The position numbers were made by a program, and so were the translations under genes. Of a stretch of 64,000 nt of DNA, positions 58,791 to 64,000 are shown piece after piece. The stretch lies in contig DATENU010000005.1 in assembly GCA_035274845.1 (NCBI GenBank), positions 1 through 64,000 on the forward strand. Reading direction: 5' to 3'. Positions within the stretch are counted from its first letter, which is position 1. Each line of letters opens with the position of its first letter. The notes under the pieces are model-generated. The model did not search any database. It was not told where the DNA came from and was given only the letters and a program-made list of their open reading frames with translations. The DNA is from Chthoniobacterales bacterium (lineage in GTDB: Bacteria; Verrucomicrobiota; Verrucomicrobiia; Chthoniobacterales; UBA10450).

Positions 58791-61250
58791 GTGGCCCGCT
58801 CGGTAAAAAACAATGCCTGGAACGAAGTCTTCGCTCTGATTCTCCTCGGCGTCGGCACTCTCCTTTTCCTTGCCCTGATTTCTTATACCCCCAAGGATGT
58901 GCCCTCCTGGATCTGGTTTAGCCAGGTTTCGTCACCGAACCGGCCCGCCCAGAACTTCATTGGGCCCTTTGGCGCGATCATCGCCGGGTTCTCTTACATG
59001 ATGATGGGAGCGGCTTCCTACCTGCTCGCCGTCGTCCTCCTCGGATTCGGGGGCGCGAAACTGTTTCAGTCGAACCTGCGGGTGATTCCACGCCTCGGTT
59101 GGATCGCACTCTTCATCATCTCGGGAGCGTGCCTGCTCCAATTGCAAACCCAGCACCTGCAGGGCTGGAAATCGTTCTTCAATATCCAGGGACCGGGCGG
59201 ATGGCTGGGCTACTTCATTGGCAAGAAGCTGCTCCTCACCTGGATGGGCGGAGTCGGGTCGATCATTCTCCTCGCGGGCGTTTATGTGACCAGCCTCATC
59301 CTGATGACGGGACTGCGCCCGATCCACGTGATGCGCCAGACGGTGGCCGGACTCCGGAGAGGGATGGCCGGGTTACGCGAATGGCAACTGAAGCGCCGGC
59401 TCCGGAAATCGGATCTAAAGGGGCGGTTGGAGATCAGCCAGCAAGAATTGGCGAAGCAGCAGCGGGTCATCGAAAAGCAGTTGAAAAAAAAGGGCGCGCC
59501 CGTGGCCGAACCGGCAGTCACGGCAGTCATTACGCCGGAGGAATTGTTGAATCGACCGAAGCCGAAAGTGGTCGACACGACCGCGCTGCCGACGGAGCCG
59601 GCCAAGAAGAAACCGTCGCTCGCCGAATTGCGCGGCTCGGAGAAAAAGGAGAAAGCGCCGGCTGGCCTAACGAGCAAAACCTGGGATGCGCAAAATTACA
59701 CGCTGCCGGGCTTCGACCTGCTCGACGTGCACGACACCGAAGGCCGGACGGCGGCGGACCCGGCAGAGCTGGAACAAATTCAACAGGTCCTGATCGAAAC
59801 CCTGGGCCAATTTGGGATCGCCGTCGCGGCGGGCGACATCACAAAAGGCCCGACGATTACGCGCTACGAAGTTTTCCCGGCGAAAGGCGTGCGCGTGGAC
59901 AAGATTGTTTCGCTCGAGCGCGATCTCGCGCGGGCGACGCGAGCTGAACGGATCAACATTCTCGCGCCGATTCCCGGCAAGGACACGGTCGGCATCGAGT
60001 TGGCGAACACGCGCAAGGTGAAGGTGACCTTACGCGAGCTATTGCAGTCGCAAGACTGGGAAGAAGCGCGATCGAAATCCAAAATCCCCCTGGCGCTCGG
60101 CAAGGATGTTTACGGCAAAACGATCATCGCCGATCTCGCGCAGATGCCGCATTTGCTCGTCGCCGGGACAACCGGCAGCGGCAAGAGCGTCTGCATCAAC
60201 GCGCTGGTAGCGAGCATGATCTTTCGGTTCACGCCGGAAGAGCTGCGCTTCATCATGATTGATCCAAAGGTGGTCGAGATGCAGATGTTCAACGCCCTGC
60301 CGCATCTCGCGTTCCCGGTGGTGACCGATCCAAAGAAGGTGCTCCTTGCCCTGCGCTGGGTGATCGATGAAATGGAGAAGCGCTACAAGATTTTTGCCCA
60401 GGCTGGCGTGCGAAACATCACCAGCTTCAATGGCCGGCCGCCGAAGAAGACCCAGAAGGAATTGAATGAAGCCGCCTCTGAGAATGGAGGGCGGAGCTCC
60501 AGCGACGCCGGGCGCGATGCCGGACTCGCCGGAGCTCGTCCCTCCAATGAAATTAAGGTCCCGCGGGATGACGAAGTCGTGATCCCGGATCGCATGCCCT
60601 ACATTGTCATTATCATCGACGAGTTGGCCGACCTGATGCAGACCGCGCCGGCGGACGTGGAAAGCGCGATCGCGCGCATCACCCAAATGGCGCGAGCAGC
60701 GGGCATCCATCTCATCGTGGCCACGCAAACGCCGCGCGCCGACGTTATTACGGGCGTCATCAAGGCGAACATCCCGAGCCGGATTGCCTTCCAGGTCGCG
60801 TCGAAAATCGACAGCCGCGTGATTCTGGATGAAAACGGCGCGGACCGTTTGTTAGGTCAGGGCGACATGCTTTATTTGCCGCCCAGCACTTCACGCCTCA
60901 TCCGCGCCCAGGGAGTCCTGGTAACCGACGATGAGATTCATCGGCTGGTCGAATTTGTCTCGGCCCAAAGCCCACCGACGTTCGACACCTCGATGCAGGA
61001 CAAGCTTCAGTCCACGAGCACAATGGATGAGGAAGAGGTGACCGAGGAAGACGAGGAACTGGTCGAGAAATGCCTCGAAATTATCCGGCAGGAGAAGCGC
61101 GCGTCGACTTCGCTGCTCCAGCGACGGCTCCGGCTTGGCTACACGCGCGCGGCGCGGATCGTTGATATTCTGGAGCAGCGCGGCATATTGGGTCCTGGCG
61201 AGGGCGCGAAGCCGCGCGAGATTCTCGTCGACCTCGATGCCGCGGTGTAA
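58791..61250 (+). CDS. ftsK: DNA translocase FtsK with in-frame palindrome insertion
   Basis: Septal ATPase that pumps DNA during chromosome segregation. 819 residues from a GTG. Four N-terminal membrane helices (about 10-175), a charged linker, the beta domain, the motor domain with Walker A VAGTTGSGKSVCINALVASM and Walker B VIIIDELADLMQ, then a C-terminal gamma winged helix (LLQRRLRLGYTRAARIVDIL). Between MEKRYKIFAQAGVRNITSFN and the Walker B strand the chain holds ENGGRSSSDAGRDAGLAGAR plus PSNE, encoded by a 66-bp palindrome. Its site is a loop that varies among FtsK proteins, so it may be tolerated. Confidence 0.96.
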   Translation: MARSVKNNAWNEVFALILLGVGTLLFLALISYTPKDVPSWIWFSQVSSPNRPAQNFIGPFGAIIAGFSYMMMGAASYLLAVVLLGFGGAKLFQSNLRVIPRLGWIALFIISGACLLQLQTQHLQGWKSFFNIQGPGGWLGYFIGKKLLLTWMGGVGSIILLAGVYVTSLILMTGLRPIHVMRQTVAGLRRGMAGLREWQLKRRLRKSDLKGRLEISQQELAKQQRVIEKQLKKKGAPVAEPAVTAVITPEELLNRPKPKVVDTTALPTEPAKKKPSLAELRGSEKKEKAPAGLTSKTWDAQNYTLPGFDLLDVHDTEGRTAADPAELEQIQQVLIETLGQFGIAVAAGDITKGPTITRYEVFPAKGVRVDKIVSLERDLARATRAERINILAPIPGKDTVGIELANTRKVKVTLRELLQSQDWEEARSKSKIPLALGKDVYGKTIIADLAQMPHLLVAGTTGSGKSVCINALVASMIFRFTPEELRFIMIDPKVVEMQMFNALPHLAFPVVTDPKKVLLALRWVIDEMEKRYKIFAQAGVRNITSFNGRPPKKTQKELNEAASENGGRSSSDAGRDAGLAGARPSNEIKVPRDDEVVIPDRMPYIVIIIDELADLMQTAPADVESAIARITQMARAAGIHLIVATQTPRADVITGVIKANIPSRIAFQVASKIDSRVILDENGADRLLGQGDMLYLPPSTSRLIRAQGVLVTDDEIHRLVEFVSAQSPPTFDTSMQDKLQSTSTMDEEEVTEEDEELVEKCLEIIRQEKRASTSLLQRRLRLGYTRAARIVDILEQRGILGPGEGAKPREILVDLDAAV
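60483..60548. repeat. TGGAGGGCGGAGCTCC palindromic element inside ftsK
   Basis: 66 bases, exactly 22 codons. Arms AATGGAGGGCGGAGCTCC and GGAGCTCGTCCCTCCAAT match at 15 of 18 positions around 30 bases with inner GC complementarity (GCGACGCCGG/CCGGACTCGC). The reading frame through it is open. Confidence 0.88.
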
Positions 61251-61271
61251 CCGGGCGACGGACGAATTTTC

Positions 61272-62075
61272 ATGGAAGGTCTTGGAAAAAAAATAAAAGA
61301 AGCGCGGTTAGCGCGAAACCTCACTCTCGAAGAAGCGGGCCGGCTGACCAAGATCAGGCCGGGGCGGCTCGAAGAGATCGAGAACGAGGATTTTTCGCAA
61401 TTCGCCAGCCTGGCTTACGCGAAGGGGTTCCTGCTCATCTACGGCAAGTTTCTCGAAGTGGATGTGAGCCCGTATCTCGAAGCGTTCGAGACCTCGGAGC
61501 ACGTCACCGTGGACGGCTACGCTTATCTTCAGGACGCTCCGGAACCAATCCAGAGCCGGCCAGTGGTGGTGCGACGGCCAAGGAGCAGCGGCGACCGCAC
61601 TTCCCTTTGGCCGTTCGTTATCGGTGTCCTGGTGCTGGTGATCGGATTTACGGTGATGAAGTCGCTCCTCCAGGTGCAGCGGCTCAAGCCGAGACCCTCT
61701 CCGACGCCCGGCGCGTCGCCGGTCGCAACCTCGACCGCCTCGGACAAGATTATTGCGCCTCACGCGTTGCCAGTGGAGAGCACGACCCCACCGGCGATCG
61801 ACGCGAGTCCGGCCGCGCCTACGCCGGCTCCAACCGTTGTTCCATCTGTGACGCCGTTCGTGCCTTCGGCTCCATCGGCTGAGCCTGAAGTGCGCCGGGC
61901 CGAACCCGTGCATCCGGAAGAGGTGGCCAAGCAGCCGCCAGTAACGCCACGGCCCACCGCGTCTCCAAGAAAATCGCCGCGCCGAATCAGTCCGACTCCG
62001 GCTCCGCTCACGAGTCCGCGGGGCCCGCTCGCGAGCCCGCGTCCGACCCAGCGTCCAACAAATCCCCGTTTCTGA
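61272..62075 (+). CDS. RodZ-like cytoskeletal helix-turn-helix membrane protein
   Basis: 267 residues. N-terminal HTH (MEGLGKKIKEARLARNLTLE, AGRLTKIRPGRLEEIENEDF) as in RodZ, a transmembrane helix at about 113-133 (LWPFVIGVLVLVIGFTVMKS) and a Pro/Ser/Thr-rich outer tail. RodZ binds MreB and helps set cell shape. The tail carries no clear DUF4115 domain. It follows ftsK by 21 bases and precedes rimO by 5, an operon of division and translation genes. Confidence 0.88.
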   Translation: MEGLGKKIKEARLARNLTLEEAGRLTKIRPGRLEEIENEDFSQFASLAYAKGFLLIYGKFLEVDVSPYLEAFETSEHVTVDGYAYLQDAPEPIQSRPVVVRRPRSSGDRTSLWPFVIGVLVLVIGFTVMKSLLQVQRLKPRPSPTPGASPVATSTASDKIIAPHALPVESTTPPAIDASPAAPTPAPTVVPSVTPFVPSAPSAEPEVRRAEPVHPEEVAKQPPVTPRPTASPRKSPRRISPTPAPLTSPRGPLASPRPTQRPTNPRF

Positions 62076-62080
62076 CGGCT

Positions 62081-63454
62081 ATGGTTTCGCACGCGCCCGT
62101 CGCCACACCGAAAGTCGGGATGATCAGCCTGGGTTGCGCGAAGAACCTGGTCGATGCCGAAATCATGCTGGGCAGTGTCCTGAAACAGGGCATGGAAATT
62201 ACCTCGAGCGCCGAGGAGGCGGATGTGCTCGTGGTCAATACCTGCGCCTTCATCGATTCGGCGAAGGAAGAATCGATCGAAGCAATTCTCGATGCCCACC
62301 AACAACGCGGGCTCGGAAAAAGGCCGGGCCAGAAGCTGATCGTAAGCGGGTGCATGTCGCAGCGTTTTTCGCGTGAGCTGCGCGAATCTTTGCCCGAGGT
62401 GGACGCTTTCGTCGGGCTGGATCAGGTGAGCGAGATGGGGGCGATCGTGCAACGCGTCCTTCGCGCGGAGAACGATCGTGGCTCTAGCTTCGTCACCGAG
62501 CGTCCGACCTACATTCCAGATTATGACACGCCGCGGTTCCGCCTGACGCCTTCCCACAGCGCTTATCTCAAGATCGCGGAAGGGTGCAATCATCCCTGCA
62601 GTTTTTGCGTGATCCCGCAGATGCGTGGACGGCATCGCAGCCGCCAGCCGAGTTCGGTACTGGCGGAGATACGGGCGTTGGTCGCGGAAGGGGTGAAGGA
62701 GATCAACCTGATCAGCCAGGACACAACCTATTACGGAATGGATTTGTGGGCGGCGAAAGCCGGGCCGCGCCAGCCGGTGGATTCGTCGCGGGGCCCGACG
62801 CTCGCCGCGCTGCTTCGAGAGATTCAAACGATCGAAGGTGAGTTTTGGGTGCGGCTGCTCTACACCCACCCGGCCCATTGGAGCGGGGAATTGATCGAGA
62901 CGATCGCCCAATGCGACAAGCTCGCGCGCTACATCGACATGCCGCTCCAGCACATTGAGGAGGGAATGCTTGGACGCATGCGCCGCGAAACGAGCCGGGC
63001 CCACATCGAGGACCTGATTGGGGATTTGCGGTCGGGAATTCCGGGCGTGGCGTTGCGGACCACCTTCATCGTCGGCTTTCCCGGTGAGACTGAGGAGGCG
63101 TTCGAATCCCTCCTGGAATTCATCGAGCGGACTCGATTTGAGCGGCTCGGGGTTTTCAAATACTCGCAGGAAGAGGGCTCGCGCGCCGCAAAGATGCCCG
63201 AACAAGTCCCGGCGAAGACCAAGAATGATCGCTACCGGCGCGCCATGACTCTGCAACAGCGGATTGCTCGCGAGATCGCCGCCAAAAACGTGGGTCGCGA
63301 GATGCGGTTGCTGGTGGATCAACCGCTGGTCGCCCGCACGGAAATGGACGCTCCGGATGTGGATGCCCGCGTAATCCTTTCGGAGCCCGCAACTGCCGGT
63401 GAGTTTGTCGAACGCAGGATAACTGGCAGTCGCGGCTACGATTTATTGGCTTAG
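62081..63454 (+). CDS. rimO: Ribosomal protein S12 methylthiotransferase
   Basis: Radical-SAM enzyme adding a methylthio group to Asp of ribosomal protein S12. 457 residues. UPF0004 domain (MISLGCAKNLVDAEIMLGSV, VVNTCAFIDSAKEES), SAM FeS motif ACNHPCSFC-type (EGCNHPCSFCVIPQMRGRHR), and a C-terminal TRAM-like region. The segment between MDLWA and LAALLREIQ is longer than usual, with no palindrome. RimO rather than MiaB, judged by the IPQMRGRHRSR text. Confidence 0.96.
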   Translation: MVSHAPVATPKVGMISLGCAKNLVDAEIMLGSVLKQGMEITSSAEEADVLVVNTCAFIDSAKEESIEAILDAHQQRGLGKRPGQKLIVSGCMSQRFSRELRESLPEVDAFVGLDQVSEMGAIVQRVLRAENDRGSSFVTERPTYIPDYDTPRFRLTPSHSAYLKIAEGCNHPCSFCVIPQMRGRHRSRQPSSVLAEIRALVAEGVKEINLISQDTTYYGMDLWAAKAGPRQPVDSSRGPTLAALLREIQTIEGEFWVRLLYTHPAHWSGELIETIAQCDKLARYIDMPLQHIEEGMLGRMRRETSRAHIEDLIGDLRSGIPGVALRTTFIVGFPGETEEAFESLLEFIERTRFERLGVFKYSQEEGSRAAKMPEQVPAKTKNDRYRRAMTLQQRIAREIAAKNVGREMRLLVDQPLVARTEMDAPDVDARVILSEPATAGEFVERRITGSRGYDLLA

Positions 63455-63539
63455 AGCTGGCGAAAACTTCGCGCTGGGAAGTTAGGGAGTGACAACGGCC
63501 CGCGGATTGTGCCATTTTCGGCAGCGTCTCGCTCCCCCC

Positions 63540-63824
63540 ATGAGTGAACTAAACAAGGACACTGTCCGCCTTCCACCCGCCCCGGCGCCAACCCGGGTGG
63601 CGTCAAAACCGGCCGCAGTCGCAGTCGATCATCTTGTTTCCGCATCGGGGCCGAGAAAGGAGACGGCACGGGTGGCCATCCAGCCAGGAGTCACACCGGT
63701 GCCGATTCTCGCAGACAGGCGCTCCGCTGCCTCGGATTCCATTCCCAGATCGTACTTCTGGGCAATCGTCGGTTTGGCGGCCCTAATTTTTCTCATTCAA
63801 ATTTGGAATTACGTCGTATCGTAA
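63540..63824 (+). CDS. Small C-terminally anchored protein
   Basis: About 94 residues from the ATG at 63540, upstream frame rejected. Pro/Ala-rich body, then one C-terminal hydrophobic helix (SYFWAIVGLAALIFLIQIWN). Tail-anchored topology. Function unknown. Between rimO and trxA, with 3 bases to the latter. Confidence 0.55.
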   Translation: MSELNKDTVRLPPAPAPTRVASKPAAVAVDHLVSASGPRKETARVAIQPGVTPVPILADRRSAASDSIPRSYFWAIVGLAALIFLIQIWNYVVS

Positions 63825-63827
63825 GGG

Positions 63828-64000
63828 ATGGAAAATTCCGCCGCTATTACTCTGGACGATTCTAATTTTGACAAGGAAGTGAACCAAAGCGCGCAACCGG
63901 TGCTGGTCGATTTCTGGGCCGAATGGTGCGGGCCGTGCAAAATGATTGCGCCGCTGATCGACGAGATTGCCAAGGAAAAGGCGGGCTCGGTGAAGGTCGC
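63828..64000 (+). CDS. trxA: Thioredoxin, 3' end outside window
   Basis: Starts ATGGAAAATTCC; reads [18 protein letters not shown], then [20 protein letters not shown] with the canonical WCGPC redox site and [14 protein letters not shown] before the edge. Cytosolic protein disulfide reductase. Starts 3 bases after the preceding stop, likely in the same transcript. Confidence 0.95.
   Translation, partial: MENSAAITLDDSNFDKEVNQSAQPVLVDFWAEWCGPCKMIAPLIDEIAKEKAGSVKV

Noticed and set aside
62740..62815. Long loop in rimO (near LWAAKAGPRQPVDSSRGPT) as another in-frame palindrome
   Set aside because: No convincing inverted arms; the loop appears to be an ordinary lineage-specific insertion.
1..64000. 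CRISPR array, tRNA or rRNA genes, prophage
   Set aside because: No regularly spaced direct repeats, no clover-leaf candidate and no phage structural or integrase motif was found by eye.

Overview
The window (high G+C) looks like chromosome of an uncultured soil-type Verrucomicrobium, probably the Chthoniobacterales/Spartobacteria side. That placement is an inference from gene content: a delta-60 repeat secreted protein, a free-standing SWIB-domain protein, Phe-type prepilins with an Ala at -1, DUF6600 lipoproteins, many GTG/TTG starts, and a dense, varied population of intergenic palindromes. No rRNA, tRNA, CRISPR array, phage or intact insertion sequence was found.

Layout. 0-3 kb: partial delta-60 repeat protein (minus). 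3-6.6 kb: panC, nadB and a secreted protein. 6.6-14.1 kb: dynamin-like GTPase, polysaccharide deacetylase, hybrid histidine kinase, thioredoxin-like lipoprotein, SWIB protein, receiver-PP2C regulator, small lipoprotein. 14.3-19.5 kb: aroA-cmk-plsC, a small membrane protein and a DUF6600 lipoprotein. 19.5-25.3 kb: a 988-residue multi-pass protein of unknown function and an unusual one-chain fusion of an MBL-fold nuclease with an ATP-dependent DNA ligase. 25.3-30.6 kb: secreted protein, STAS/PP2C partner-switching pair, grpE, dnaJ, rsmE. 30.7-36.7 kb: sorbosone-dehydrogenase-like protein, then about ten small minus-strand genes (two VOC proteins, small membrane and secreted proteins, a frameshifted DUF4440 protein) separated by related short boundary motifs reminiscent of an integron cassette array. 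37.4-44 kb: two PilB/GspE ATPases, PilC/GspF, a pseudopilin and an OmpA-domain protein. 44.1-48 kb: minus-strand biosynthetic genes panB, folK, dapB, dapA, dapF. 48.5-51.4 kb: NlpC/P60-like secreted protein, trpA, queE, queD. 51.5-54.8 kb: a class-I amidotransferase divergent from a compact operon of beta-lactamase-like serine hydrolase, M15-like peptidase and GS/GCS-fold amidoligase. 54.9-58.5 kb: DUF885 peptidase, a small protein, a POT transporter and a small lipoprotein. 58.8-64 kb: ftsK, a RodZ-like gene, rimO, a small membrane protein and partial trxA.

The most striking cross-cutting signal is the palindromic repeats. At least a dozen unrelated sequence families sit between genes, and three lie inside coding sequence without breaking the frame: 21 codons in trpA, 22 codons in ftsK between Walker A and Walker B, and the leader of the pseudopilin. 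The best candidates for undescribed biology are these in-frame palindromes, the amidoligase/amidotransferase/peptidase cluster, the nuclease-ligase fusion, the 988-residue receptor-like membrane protein and the cassette-like array. All functions are inferred by eye from motifs; no database search was possible.
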